Numbered from the stretch's first letter, positions 1 through 8,995 are shown. The stretch: DNA of 64,000 bases from Methylocella silvestris BL2 (GCF_000021745.1 NC_011666.1:62001-126000); one strand, 5' to 3'. Notes: generated by a model from the sequence alone, not told the origin. Translations and numbers: made by a program.

Positions 1-108
1 AAGACCGCGTCCGCGTCGATCGGCGCGCTGGCGCGGCCGGAGAAATGCTTGTCTCGCCAGTTGCAGCGCGCTAAGCCATTTTGCGTCCCGCCTTCCCGAG
101 AAAGAGTT

Positions 109-930
109 TTGACGGTTCTTTCGCACGCCGACGATCTGGTTGCTTCGTTTCACGAAGCCGTGCGGCGGGCGGGCGACATTGCGCTCGGCTTCTTTCGACC
201 GGGACAAAGAACGACCGCGCGCGTCACGCATAAGGAAGGCGGCTCGCCGGTCACCGAGGCGGATCTTCTCGTCGACGCTTTTCTCAGAACGGAATTCGCG
301 CGGCTTTTGCCTGACGCCGGCTGGCTCTCCGAGGAAACCGAGGATTCCGAGGACAGGCTCACGCGCAGCGAAGTCTTGGTGCTGGATCCGATCGACGGCA
401 CGCGGGCCTTCGCGCTGGGCGAGAAGACCTGGGCGGTCGCCGCCGCGCTGGTCCGCGACGGGCGTCCGCAAATCGGGATCGTCCATGCGCCGGCCTTAAA
501 GCAGTCCTATGTCGCGGTCCGCGGCGCGGGCGCTCGCCTCAACGGCGCGCCGATCCAGGTGTCGCAGCTCGCCGCGCTCGAAGCCGGCTCTAAAGTTGGC
601 GCGCCGATGTTCCTTGCCGAGGAATTGCGTCTGGCGGGTCTGAAATTCAGCCTGCAGCCGCGCGTGCCGTCGCTCGCGATGCGCATCGTCTATGTCGCCT
701 CGGGGACGCTCGACGCCGGCTTCGCCTCGGAAAACTCCAACGATTGGGACATTGCCGCGGCGGATCTGATTTTGGAGGAGGCAGGGGGACGGCTTGCCAG
801 CCTCGATGGCTGCGATCTCGTCTATAATCGCGTGGAGACGCGGCATGGTCTGCTTGCGGCCGCGCCGCTGCAAATCTACCCGGCGATCAATCACGCGATG
901 CGGCGCACGCGAAATGCTTTTGAGCCCTGA
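109..930 (+). CDS. cysQ: 3'(2'),5'-bisphosphate nucleotidase / inositol monophosphatase family
   Basis: Mg-dependent phosphatase of the inositol monophosphatase superfamily. The CysQ branch removes phosphate from PAP/PAPS and so recycles the by-product of sulfate assimilation in the cytoplasm. The metal-binding motifs are visible: WLSEE near residue 72, DPIDGTRAF near 93, and a C-terminal NDWDIAAAD block. I chose the TTG at 109 because it gives a family-typical 273 aa. The same frame is open from base 1, and another TTG lies at 49, so the N-terminus is uncertain. DUF4170 follows, a common rhizobial order. An inositol-1-phosphatase role cannot be excluded from motifs alone. Bases 1-108 hold no gene I can assign. 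Confidence 0.85.
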   Translation: MTVLSHADDLVASFHEAVRRAGDIALGFFRPGQRTTARVTHKEGGSPVTEADLLVDAFLRTEFARLLPDAGWLSEETEDSEDRLTRSEVLVLDPIDGTRAFALGEKTWAVAAALVRDGRPQIGIVHAPALKQSYVAVRGAGARLNGAPIQVSQLAALEAGSKVGAPMFLAEELRLAGLKFSLQPRVPSLAMRIVYVASGTLDAGFASENSNDWDIAAADLILEEAGGRLASLDGCDLVYNRVETRHGLLAAAPLQIYPAINHAMRRTRNAFEP

Positions 931-1023
931 AGGCGACGGCGGCCGGCCCTTGCGCATGGCTTGGAAAATGCTTACCGCTCGCGCTAAGGGAACTGCCCTT
1001 GTTCAAGAACGCTGGACACAATC

Positions 1024-1287
1024 ATGAAACGCGCCCCTGCTCCCCCCAAGAAGCAGCTTCTGCACTTTGTTTTCGGCGGCGAACTGAAGGATTTCGATTC
1101 CACTGAATTCAAGAATCTCGACGAAATCGAAATCGTCGGGCTGTTCCCGGATCACGCTTCGGCCGTCGCCGCCTGGCGCGCCAAGGCGCAAGCGTCGGTC
1201 GACAACGCTCAAATGCGTTATTTCGTGGCCCATCTCCATCGGCTGATCGAGCCGGGAGATCATGAAGAGGAAGGCGACGAAGAATAG
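1024..1287 (+). CDS. DUF4170 family protein
   Basis: Small protein of 87 aa with the DUF4170 pattern: an FGG-(E/D)L-xD start near residue 17, then a conserved middle with AVAAWRAKAQ and a closing YFVAHLHRL. The very acidic tail (EEEGDEE) is typical. No function is known for the family. In rhizobia it usually sits between a cysQ-like gene and lipid A / KDO genes, as it does here before the waaA-like gene, which suggests an envelope-related role by context only. It starts at ATG 1024, 93 bases after cysQ. Confidence 0.8.
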   Translation: MKRAPAPPKKQLLHFVFGGELKDFDSTEFKNLDEIEIVGLFPDHASAVAAWRAKAQASVDNAQMRYFVAHLHRLIEPGDHEEEGDEE

Positions 1288-1467
1288 TCGCCGCCCTTCC
1301 GAAAAACGGCCTCCGCGCGAAACTCCGGCCGAAATCCCTTTGCGCGCTCCGATCCTTTCCTGCTGGCGTTTGAAACCCCGTCCGCCTGCGCCAGAAGTTC
1401 GGCTTTGAGCGCCGGAGCCTTTTGCGTACAGTCGGCGCCGGATCTGGATCGGGCTTAACGGGGAGTC

Positions 1468-2799
1468 ATGCTGCTTTCCCTCTATCGGGCCTGCAGCGCC
1501 GCCTTCGCACCGCTTGCTCCGCTTGTCCTGTGGTGGCGGGTTCGGCTTCGCGGCGGGCGGTCGCGCCAGGACGAGCGCAGGATCGCAGCCGAGCGTCTGG
1601 GCAGCCCGTCGGCGGCTCGTCCGCAAGGCCGGCTTGTCTGGGTCGCTGCGGCGACGGCAATTGACGCCACGCGCCTCCTGCCGCTGATCGACAGGCTGGC
1701 CGCGGCCGGATTCCATGTGCTGGTGACGACGCGGGATGACGAGGCCGCGCCGCCGCGGTTGCCCCCCTTCGCGCTGCATCAATATGCGCCGCTCGACGTT
1801 CCGAAATTCGCCGCCCGCTTTCTTGCGTCCTGGCGTCCCGACGTCGCTCTGCTGGACGGCGCCGAATTTTGGCCGAATCTGACGCGGCAAATGCGCCGGC
1901 GCGGCGTTCCGGTCGCGCTCGTCGACGCGCATCTGTCGGCTCGCGCGTTTGCCCTTTTAAGCCGAGCGCCAAAACTGGCGCGCGCTCTTCTTTCCGGATT
2001 TGAGGCCTGTCTCGCGCGCAGCGCCGCCGACATGGAGCGGCTGCGGCATTTGGGCGCCGGCTATGCGCAAATTGTCGGCGACCCGGCCTATGATCTTTCG
2101 CCGGAACCTGCCGACAGCGCGGCGCTCGCGCTGCTCTCGGCGCGCATTGGCGCGCGGCCGGTGTGGGCGGCTTTCACGGCCGATCAGGCGGAGGCTGACG
2201 TCGTTCTCGACGCGCATCGCAAGATCGCGGCGAAACTGCCGGGCGTCCTGACCATCATCGCGCCGCGGCGGGCGAAAAGCGCCATCGAGATCGCCCTGCG
2301 TGCAAGCAAGCTTGGATTGGACGCGCGGGCTGCGACGGCCAGCGCCGGCGACGAAGCTTTGCCCGCGATCTTGATCCTCGCGGGGGCGGACGCCGGGACG
2401 CTGTATCGCGCGGCGGGAGTCGTCTTCCTCGGTCGATCGCTGGGCGACGCGATAAGCCGGTCGCTCGGCGTCGCCTCGGGGGGAGGCGGCCTCAATCCGA
2501 TCGAGGCGGCGAAGCTCGGCTGCGCGATCCTGCGCGGGCCCGAGGTTTCCGATTTTGCGGACAGCTATGAGACGCTCGATCGGGCCGGCGGCTGCGCGCT
2601 GGTTCATGACGCGGAATCGCTCGCGGCGGAGGTTACCCTGCTGCTCTTCGACGCCGCCGAACTTCGGGCGATGGGCCGCGCCGCGGCCGAAGAGGTCGAG
2701 CGCCTGTCAGGCGCCTCGACACGGATCATGCAGGCGCTGTCGCCATTCCTGGCGCAGGTTTTCCTGAGGCCGGGCGTGGAGGACGAGGCCGAGAGCTGA
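1468..2799 (+). CDS. waaA: WaaA-like 3-deoxy-D-manno-octulosonic acid transferase, catalytic motif altered
   Basis: 443 aa, matching WaaA (KdtA), the inner-membrane GT30 enzyme that adds KDO from CMP-KDO to lipid A precursor. Visible are an N-terminal membrane anchor (residues 8-24), the RLVWV strand near 55, a WPNL block near 135 followed by GVPVALVDAHLSARAF, and a C-terminal GLNPIEAAKLGCAILRGP acceptor-site block. The odd part is the motif normally reading (A/S)SVGE, which carries the catalytic glutamate: here it reads ATAIDA (near residues 62-67). The usual GGHNP block reads GGGLNP. Start ATG 1468 follows a GGGGAG ribosome site. A lysophospholipid acyltransferase gene often found before waaA in rhizobia is absent; 1288-1467 holds nothing I recognise. 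Confidence 0.75.
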   Translation: MLLSLYRACSAAFAPLAPLVLWWRVRLRGGRSRQDERRIAAERLGSPSAARPQGRLVWVAAATAIDATRLLPLIDRLAAAGFHVLVTTRDDEAAPPRLPPFALHQYAPLDVPKFAARFLASWRPDVALLDGAEFWPNLTRQMRRRGVPVALVDAHLSARAFALLSRAPKLARALLSGFEACLARSAADMERLRHLGAGYAQIVGDPAYDLSPEPADSAALALLSARIGARPVWAAFTADQAEADVVLDAHRKIAAKLPGVLTIIAPRRAKSAIEIALRASKLGLDARAATASAGDEALPAILILAGADAGTLYRAAGVVFLGRSLGDAISRSLGVASGGGGLNPIEAAKLGCAILRGPEVSDFADSYETLDRAGGCALVHDAESLAAEVTLLLFDAAELRAMGRAAAEEVERLSGASTRIMQALSPFLAQVFLRPGVEDEAES

Positions 2800-2853
2800 C
2801 GCAAGCGCGCGCGGGGGGCGCCAAAGACGCGCGGCGAAACGCTGGGCGGAGGC

Positions 2854-3075
2854 TTAGCCCTTGGCCGCCATTTTCAGCCTCAGCAGTTTCGCCTCGGGGC
2901 TGGCGTAAGGCTCCTGCAGATCGACGTTCCAGTAGCGCAGCTCCTCGATGCGGATCGCAGCGCCGGTCGCCGCGCAACGCACGAAAGCGCCCGGCCGCAG
3001 AATGCGAAACTCGCCATCGAGATATTCGACCTCGGCTTCCCCGGCGGCCACGGGGCGGCGTTCATAACGGTTCAT
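2854..3075 (-). CDS. DUF2093 domain protein
   Basis: 73 aa protein with the DUF2093 hallmark block: an AEVEYLDGEFRIL strand, PGAFVRCAATGAAI, then EELRYWNVDLQEPYASPEA. The family is a small, possibly metal-binding domain of unknown function, restricted mainly to alphaproteobacteria and commonly placed next to waaA and xseA. Here it converges on the waaA-like gene. The ATG at 3075 opens exactly at the conserved N-terminus (MNRYERR), so I reject the longer upstream extension. Confidence 0.8.
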   Translation of the reverse strand: MNRYERRPVAAGEAEVEYLDGEFRILRPGAFVRCAATGAAIRIEELRYWNVDLQEPYASPEAKLLRLKMAAKG

Positions 3076-3344
3076 GAATCTCGTGCTCAATTTTCCGAAA
3101 GCGGCGGTAACCATAACGCAATTATTGCCGTTTCGCCAAGCACTTCGGAACAGGCCCGCGCCGCGTTCGATTGCGCCTCCGCCATTTTTCAAGATTGCGC
3201 TTCCAATTCGAGGCGGGGGCTTTACGTTCGCCGGGCTTAGCGTCCGCAGGGGCGCCGCGGGCCGCGACGCAATGCGGACTAGAAAAAGCGATTTCGATTT
3301 GATTGAAATCCAAAAATTATCGTGATCCTGAAGACGGAGCGCCG

Positions 3345-4112
3345 ATGCTGGATTTTGCCGATGGGAGCGCGCGGCTCGCTTTTGTGGACGAGCCGCCGGT
3401 CGGTCACGACCGCAACGAGCCCATCATTCTCATTCATGGCTTTGCGTCGAATCATGCGGTCAACTGGTTCTTCCCGCAATGGGTCAAGACGCTGACCGAG
3501 GACGGCAGGCGCGTCGTCGCCTTCGACAATCGCGGCCATGGCCGCAGCCAGAAATTCTATTCGCCCGAGGACTACGCCGTCCCCAAAATGGCCGAGGACT
3601 GCCGCCGCCTGCTCGACCATCTCGGCATCGAGACGGCGGACATCATGGGCTATTCGATGGGCGCGCGGATCGCCGCCTTCTTCGCCAAGGCCCACCCGGA
3701 GCGGGCGCGATCGATCATTCTTGGCGGGCTCGGCCATCATTTGATCGACGGCGCCGGCCTTCCGCTCGGCATCGCCGACGCGATGGAGGCGCCCTCCGTG
3801 AACGATCTCATGACGCCAAATCAGCGCCTTTTCCGCAACTTCGCGGAAGCGACCAAAAGCGATCTCAAGGCGATGGCCGCCTGCATCCGCGGCGCGCGGC
3901 AATTGATCAGCGAAGCGGAAGCAAGGCAAATCAAAACCCCCGTCCTCGTCGCCACCGGCAGCGAGGACGATGTCGCCGGCGATCCGAAGCAGCTGGCGGC
4001 GATTTTTCCGAACGGGCAGGCGCTCGACATCAAGGGGCGCGATCACAATCGCGCGGTCGGAGATCCGATCTTCAAGAAGGGCGTTCTGGCCTTTCTCGCC
4101 GAGCGGCCGTGA
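3345..4112 (+). CDS. alpha/beta hydrolase
   Basis: 255 aa alpha/beta hydrolase fold enzyme. The oxyanion-hole motif LIHGF lies near residue 30, the nucleophile elbow is GYSMGA (Ser in the middle), a late SEDDVAG supplies the likely acid, and GRDHN supplies the catalytic His. The family covers esterases, lipases and C-C bond hydrolases, so the substrate cannot be named. I chose ATG 3345, preceded by GGAG at 3336-3339, over the upstream TTG 3303. It stands alone between DUF2093 (opposite strand) and the DUF3126 gene. Confidence 0.85.
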   Translation: MLDFADGSARLAFVDEPPVGHDRNEPIILIHGFASNHAVNWFFPQWVKTLTEDGRRVVAFDNRGHGRSQKFYSPEDYAVPKMAEDCRRLLDHLGIETADIMGYSMGARIAAFFAKAHPERARSIILGGLGHHLIDGAGLPLGIADAMEAPSVNDLMTPNQRLFRNFAEATKSDLKAMAACIRGARQLISEAEARQIKTPVLVATGSEDDVAGDPKQLAAIFPNGQALDIKGRDHNRAVGDPIFKKGVLAFLAERP

Positions 4113-4253
4113 TTGGGCGCGGCCGCCCTCGGCGCGCAGTTGCGGGGTCCGCCGTTTTCTGGCAAAGGCAGCTGCCTGAAACATATTGACCGGCCCGCAC
4201 AAGCCGGCGCAGGCGCTGGGCCGTCGCGCCGCCCGGCTTTAGGAGGAGTCGCA

Positions 4254-4649
4254 TTGGACAAGACCGAATTGCATAAGCTTCAGGGCTTCCTGCGTGAGGC
4301 GTTCGGCAATGACGGGATCAAGGTCGCGCAGGGCAAACACAATCCCGATGACGCCGACGTGTTCTTTGGGCAGAAGCAGATCGGCGTGATTACGGTCGAC
4401 GACGAGGATGGCGACCGGTCTTTCGCCTTCGCCATGCCGATTCCTGTCGAGCGGCCGGTGCTGCAGGATTATCTGCGACGCCTGTTCGAGACCGACAAGC
4501 TGAAGATCGTGCCGCGCGCCAAAAAGACCGATTCGGTCGAGCTCAACCGCGGCGATGACTTTCTTGGCGTCATTTCGGCCGACGATCCGAAGGGCCGAAG
4601 CTTTACGCTGCAAATGGCCATTCTCGACCTCGATCTCGAGGCCTATTGA
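4254..4649 (+). CDS. DUF3126 family protein with two tandem copies of the domain
   Basis: 131 aa. Starts at TTG 4254, five bases after a strong AGGAGGAG ribosome site (4241-4248). DUF3126 proteins are usually about 70 aa. Here two copies follow each other: residues ~6-66 (LQGFLREAFGNDGIKV ... VFFGQKQIGVITVDDEDGDRSFAF) and ~72-131 (LQDYLRRLFETDKLKIVPRA ... DDFLGVISADDPKGRSFTLQ), ending in the family signature MAILDLDLE. The second copy is closer to the canonical domain, and the first carries MPIPVE in place of the tail. Function is unknown. It lies 54 bases before the carbonic anhydrase gene and may be co-transcribed with it. Confidence 0.75.
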   Translation: MDKTELHKLQGFLREAFGNDGIKVAQGKHNPDDADVFFGQKQIGVITVDDEDGDRSFAFAMPIPVERPVLQDYLRRLFETDKLKIVPRAKKTDSVELNRGDDFLGVISADDPKGRSFTLQMAILDLDLEAY

Positions 4650-4703
4650 AACCCGCGCGGGAGACGCTGTTTGACCCCCGCCGCGGCAAGCCGGAATTGA
4701 TCG

Positions 4704-5231
4704 ATGCCGCTTTACGCGATCGACGGTATTGAGCCGCAATTGCCGCCGATTGGCGCGTTCTGGATCGCGCCCGACGCGCAGGTGATTGGCAAGGTCCGAC
4801 TTGGAGTCGACGCCTCGATCTGGTTTGGCGTCGTGCTGCGCGGCGACAATGAAGAAATTTTTGTCGGGCCCCGCTCCAATATCCAGGATAATAGCGTGCT
4901 GCACACCGATCCGGGCTCGCCGGTTTCGATCGGCGAGGGCTGCACGATCGGGCATAACGCCATCCTGCATGGCTGTGCGATTGGCGATAACAGCCTGATC
5001 GGCATGGGCGCGACCGTTTTGAATGGCGCGCGCATCGGCCGCAATTGCCTTATCGGCGCCAACGCCCTTGTCACGGAGGGGAAGATTTTTCCCGATAATT
5101 CGCTGATCGTTGGAAGTCCCGCCAAACTGTTTCGCGAACTCGACGAGATCGACGTCGCGCGGCTCAAGGAAAGCGCCAACCGTTACGTCGCCAATTGGCG
5201 GCGCTACGCAAAGGGCCTTGTCGCCATTTAG
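4704..5231 (+). CDS. gamma-class carbonic anhydrase family protein
   Basis: 175 aa left-handed beta-helix protein with hexapeptide repeats ([33 protein letters not shown]). It interconverts CO2 and bicarbonate, or serves a related metal-dependent role, as a cytoplasmic trimer. The three metal-binding histidines are present in HTD (after QDNSVL), GHN and LHG. The N-terminal PxAFIAP-like start ([13 protein letters not shown]) and the C-terminal helix are complete. ATG 4704 gives the standard N-terminus. Many relatives (YrdA, PaaY) have weak or no anhydrase activity, so the activity is an inference. The bases to 5496 hold no supported gene. Confidence 0.85.
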   Translation: MPLYAIDGIEPQLPPIGAFWIAPDAQVIGKVRLGVDASIWFGVVLRGDNEEIFVGPRSNIQDNSVLHTDPGSPVSIGEGCTIGHNAILHGCAIGDNSLIGMGATVLNGARIGRNCLIGANALVTEGKIFPDNSLIVGSPAKLFRELDEIDVARLKESANRYVANWRRYAKGLVAI

Positions 5232-5496
5232 TCAATTTTCAGGAGCAGGCGTTTGAAGCATCAGCTCCGGCGCAATTATGCGCGAAGGCCATGGCGCTCT
5301 GGAGTCTTACGCCTGAAAGCGGGCGGTCCTTCCGAGATCTGGCGTCCGCGTCCATGCCGCCGGAGCCGATGATCTTGGAGGAATCCGCCCTGCGGCTCAT
5401 CTGAAATTAAAGTCCGCTTCCTATAGATAATTTGGGCATGATCGCGTTGGGCGTCATGGCCTAAGCTTAAGGCCAACTCCGGAGAAGCCTGCGCCG

Positions 5497-7890
5497 ATGA
5501 CCGATCAAGGACAAAAGGAGCACGCGGCCGATCTGAACCTCGCCTCTTCGAGCGTCGGCAAGCGCGCGGGGTTGGCGCTTGGGATCGAGCGGACCGGGCT
5601 GATCTCGCTGCGCTATCCTCTGTTTGTCGCGCTTGCGGCGCTGGCGCTCGTGATCGCGGCCGGGTTTGGGCTGACGCGGCTCAAGGTCGATGATTCGTTG
5701 AGCCAGCTGTTTCGCTCCAATACGCCTGAGTTCCGGCAATATGAGGAAGTGACGCGGAAATTCCCGTCGAGCGAATATGACGTGCTCGCCGTGATCGAAG
5801 GGCCAAGTCTGCTCGAGCGAGACTCGCTCGACAAGCTCCGCAATTTCGTCACCGACGTGCAGCTGATCGACGGCGTTCAAGGCGTGATCTCGCTTTATTC
5901 GGCGCGCCAGCCGCCGGAAAACGGCGATACGCCGGCGCCGCTCTTCCCCGACCCGCTGCCGGAGGGCGCCGCTTACGACGCCCTTGTGAAGCGCGTCATG
6001 AGCAATGAGATCATCCGCGGCAAGATCCTCTCGGAAGACGGTCAGCTGACCCTTGTCGTTCTGGCGCTCGATCCGAAAATCGTCGGCGGCAAGGGGCTCG
6101 ACGCCGCCGTCGGCGAGATCCGCAAGACGATGGCCGAGGATCTGGATAGGACCGGCCTCAAGGCGGAGCTTTCCGGCGTTCCGGTCATGCAGCTCGAAAT
6201 CCGCACCGCGGTGGAGCGCGATCGTCTTGTCTATAATGCGACCGGCTTCATCGCCGGCTGCCTGATCGCCATTCTGTTTTTTCGCCGTCTGTCCTTCATG
6301 GTGATTGCGGCGGGGCCGCCGCTGCTCGCGATCATTCTCGCCCTTGGGACGCTCGGCTGGCTCGATTTCCGGTTGAACATGTTCCTGAACGTGATGACGC
6401 CGCTCATCATGGTCATCAGCTTCTCCGACAGCATGCAGCTGACCTTTGCGACGCGCGACCGAATCCTCGCCGGCCAGAGCAAGCAGGAAGCGCTGCGCAA
6501 CGCCATTTTGATCGTCGGCCCGGCCTGCGTCCTGACCCACGCCACCGCGGCGTTGTCCTTTGTCGCGCTGCTGTTTTCCGATTCCGAGCTGATCCGCACC
6601 TTCGGGGAGGCGGGACTGATCGCGACGCTGATCGCCCTCTTCACGGTTCTGCTGCTGCTGCCGCTGCTTGGCATGCTTTTGCTGCGCAACGAGGCGAGGT
6701 TGGCCGCGACAGGTCGGCGCGGCGATCTTGGCGTCGAGGCGCTGCGCGCCTTCTGTTTCTGGATCGCCGCCCGCATGGTGCGCCATCCCGGCCTCTATAG
6801 CCTGGTCGGGCTGATCGTGGTCGCGGCCCTTGGCGCCGTCTTCGGCAATCTGGAGCCGCGCTATCGTCTGGCCGACCAGGTCCCCGACAAGGAGCAGGCG
6901 GTCTCGGCGAGCGGGCGCCTCGACGCCAAGCTGACCGGCGCCAATCCGATCGACGTCCTGATCGAATTTCCGCAGGGCGCCTCGCTCTATGCCCCGGAAA
7001 CGCTCGCCGTCATCGCCAAGACGCACAGCCTGCTCGAACATCAAAAGGGCGTCGGCAATGTGTGGTCGCTCGAAACGCTGCGCCGCTGGCTGCAGGACAA
7101 GATGGGCGCCTCTGACGTCGGCACTTTGAAAAAATATGTCGATCTTCTACCCGAGCATCTGACGCAGCGCTTCATCGACGCCAAGCGGGACGCCGTCGTC
7201 GTCTCGGGCCGCGTGCCGGACGCCGACGCCAGCAAATTGCTGCCGGTGGTCGATGCGGTCGATCAGTCGCTGCAAAGCCTGCGCGCGGCCTACCCCGGCT
7301 ACACGATTTCGGTGACCGGCCTCTCAGCGATCGCCGCGCGCAATAGCGCCAGCATGATCGACAAGCTGACGCGCGGCCTCACAATCGAATTCTTCTTTGT
7401 CGCCGCCTTTATTGGGCTGGCGTTCCGCTCGGTCGTCGTCGGGCTCGCCTGCGTGCTGCCGGGCATTTTTCCTGTCGTCGCCTCGGGCGCCCTCCTCGCG
7501 ATCACAGGGCAGGGGCTTCAATTCGCCAGCGTCGTCGCGCTTACCGTGTCCTTCGGCCTCGGCCTCAGCGCGACGATTCATTTCCTGAACCGGCTCCGGA
7601 TCGAAGGCGATTCCGGCGAGAATTATGCGCTTGCCGTCGAGCAGGCGACAGTCCTCGTCGGTCCGGCGTTGATCTTGACCTCGATCGTGCTGGCCTGCGG
7701 CCTTGCGGTGACGGTCTTTTCCGACCTGCCCTCGCTGCGCCTGTTCGGTTGGCTCAGCGCCTTTGCGATGATGGCGGCGCTCACCGCCGATTTGCTGATT
7801 CTACGGCCGACCGCGATGTTCCTGCACAGCGCCGCCGAGCGTTTGGCGGCGTGGCGGCGCGGCGGCGCCGCGGGCGCGGCGCCGCGATAG
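5497..7890 (+). CDS. RND-superfamily transporter (MMPL type)
   Basis: 797 aa inner-membrane exporter with the duplicated MMPL layout. One helix near residue 40 precedes a periplasmic loop (DDSLSQLFRSNTPEFRQYEEV) and a block of about five helices at 245-400. A second half then repeats the pattern, with a helix near 435, a large loop and helices at 640-775. The closest functional groups move lipids, hopanoids or sterols, but the length and N-terminus differ from HpnN, so I do not assign cargo. No adaptor or outer-membrane partner is adjacent. It ends convergently with the secreted protein at 7954, with a hairpin between them. Confidence 0.85.
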   Translation: MTDQGQKEHAADLNLASSSVGKRAGLALGIERTGLISLRYPLFVALAALALVIAAGFGLTRLKVDDSLSQLFRSNTPEFRQYEEVTRKFPSSEYDVLAVIEGPSLLERDSLDKLRNFVTDVQLIDGVQGVISLYSARQPPENGDTPAPLFPDPLPEGAAYDALVKRVMSNEIIRGKILSEDGQLTLVVLALDPKIVGGKGLDAAVGEIRKTMAEDLDRTGLKAELSGVPVMQLEIRTAVERDRLVYNATGFIAGCLIAILFFRRLSFMVIAAGPPLLAIILALGTLGWLDFRLNMFLNVMTPLIMVISFSDSMQLTFATRDRILAGQSKQEALRNAILIVGPACVLTHATAALSFVALLFSDSELIRTFGEAGLIATLIALFTVLLLLPLLGMLLLRNEARLAATGRRGDLGVEALRAFCFWIAARMVRHPGLYSLVGLIVVAALGAVFGNLEPRYRLADQVPDKEQAVSASGRLDAKLTGANPIDVLIEFPQGASLYAPETLAVIAKTHSLLEHQKGVGNVWSLETLRRWLQDKMGASDVGTLKKYVDLLPEHLTQRFIDAKRDAVVVSGRVPDADASKLLPVVDAVDQSLQSLRAAYPGYTISVTGLSAIAARNSASMIDKLTRGLTIEFFFVAAFIGLAFRSVVVGLACVLPGIFPVVASGALLAITGQGLQFASVVALTVSFGLGLSATIHFLNRLRIEGDSGENYALAVEQATVLVGPALILTSIVLACGLAVTVFSDLPSLRLFGWLSAFAMMAALTADLLILRPTAMFLHSAAERLAAWRRGGAAGAAPR

Positions 7891-7901
7891 ATCAACGAAA
7901 A

Positions 7902-7922
7902 AGGCGGCCGGTCGGGCCGCCT
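7902..7922. terminator. hairpin between convergent genes
   Basis: AGGCGGCC (7902-7909) pairs with GGCCGCCT (7915-7922) across a five-base loop. It lies between the MMPL gene and the oppositely oriented gene at 7954. No T-run follows on either side, so this is a probable but not canonical bidirectional terminator. Confidence 0.5.
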
Positions 7923-7953
7923 CGTCGTTCAGGCCACAAGCATCGCCGACTGC

Positions 7954-8460
7954 TCAGCCCTTGCCGAGGGTGATGGCGACATTGGTGATTGCGGTCCCGG
8001 ATGTCGGCCGGATCGAGACGCTCTGCTTGTTGCCGCGAAAGCGCACCTGAAGGCCGGCGGAAAAGCCGGCGCCGTCGACGCGCGCCTGGATCTCGGAATT
8101 TGAGGCGTGGCCCGAGATATTTCCATTGGCGTGCCGCGTCGCCTCGCCCCAGGTTCCCGTGACCTGACCGCCGCTGACGGAGATATTGCCGCTGATTTCG
8201 AGGCGGTAGCTGTCGCTGGCGCAGCGCAGGCTCTGGTTGAGCGCATTGCCCGCATCATTGACGGCATAGACCGCCTTGCAGCGGATGCGTTCGCTGGAGC
8301 CATTGTCCAGGCTGATGGTGCCGCCGCCCGTCCAATAGCCTGAGAGCCCGGCGAAAGGTCCTTCCGCCACGGCGGCAAAGGGCGATGCGAGCGGAAGCGC
8401 AAGACCCAAAGCAAGCGCCAACCCGAACCCAAGCGATTTCGGCTGATTCAAATCGGACAT
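7954..8460 (-). CDS. secreted hypothetical protein
   Basis: 168 aa with a clear Sec signal peptide (hydrophobic stretch residues 11-30, cleavage likely after AVAEG or nearby). The mature part begins PFAGLSGYWTGGGTISL and continues as beta-strand-rich sequence with two cysteines (IRCKAVY, SLRCASD) that could form a disulfide. It resembles small periplasmic proteins common in Rhizobiales that have no assigned function. ATG 8460 is preceded by AAAAAGAGGAT. It is probably lone or weakly linked to the small membrane gene upstream. Confidence 0.7.
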   Translation of the reverse strand: MSDLNQPKSLGFGLALALGLALPLASPFAAVAEGPFAGLSGYWTGGGTISLDNGSSERIRCKAVYAVNDAGNALNQSLRCASDSYRLEISGNISVSGGQVTGTWGEATRHANGNISGHASNSEIQARVDGAGFSAGLQVRFRGNKQSVSIRPTSGTAITNVAITLGKG

Positions 8461-8577
8461 GTCATCCTCTTTTTTTCAATTGACCCCTGCGGCGAGACCG
8501 TCTCCGAGGTCGGCAAGCGCGCCCTTGCTCTATGGGCGCGCCGCGACAAAATCAACGGGGCCGCGAATTGTAATTCT

Positions 8578-8898
8578 TCAAGGGACCCCCTGTCCGGAGC
8601 GCCGCCTCCGCCACTTGCTCCAAAGCAGGCGGGCGCGCACCAGCGCGCGGCCGGTTGGCCGCTGCAGGAGGGGGACGTCGATCGCGAGCAGGAGGATGCC
8701 GAGCGGCAGCATCCAAAGTCCGAGGATCGGCAGAAAACCAAAAATACCGCCGGATATTAAAAGGAAACCCGCGGGGATGCGAACCGCCCGGGAGGCGGGC
8801 CGCCGCAGCCAGGACACCCAACCTGCCGCTCTTTCGGGCAGCTTGTCCTGAAAACCGTCGAGATGCCGGTCCAGTCTCTGCTGGTCCTTGTCGCCCAC
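8578..8898 (-). CDS. small membrane protein, uncharacterised rhizobial family
   Basis: 106 aa. A charged N-terminus (DKDQQRLDRHLDGFQDKLPERA) is followed by one or two hydrophobic segments (residues ~40-66: GFLLISGGIFGFLPILGLWMLPLG) and a basic C-terminal tail. This layout matches a small family sometimes mis-named tryptophan-synthase-like in databases; no function is established. I chose GTG 8898, six bases after AAGGA, because everything upstream in the frame lacks protein character. The topology suggests an inner-membrane hairpin with both ends cytoplasmic. Confidence 0.65.
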   Translation of the reverse strand: MGDKDQQRLDRHLDGFQDKLPERAAGWVSWLRRPASRAVRIPAGFLLISGGIFGFLPILGLWMLPLGILLLAIDVPLLQRPTGRALVRARLLWSKWRRRRSGQGVP

Positions 8899-8995
8899 CT
8901 TAAATCCTTCGCAGCGAGGACGGCGCAGAGTCGCCGCCGTCAGGGTAGGTGGAATGGGACGCGGGCTTGCGCAAGGGGCGGCGAGGCCGGAAATC

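Noticed and set aside
5195..5404. 69-codon frame overlapping the end of the carbonic anhydrase gene
   Set aside because: Out-of-frame overlap and no motif; most likely noncoding.
5467..7044. 525-codon open frame on the minus strand opposite the MMPL transporter
   Set aside because: Low-complexity Arg/Glu/Asp/His composition typical of an antisense shadow; the plus strand encodes a clear RND protein.
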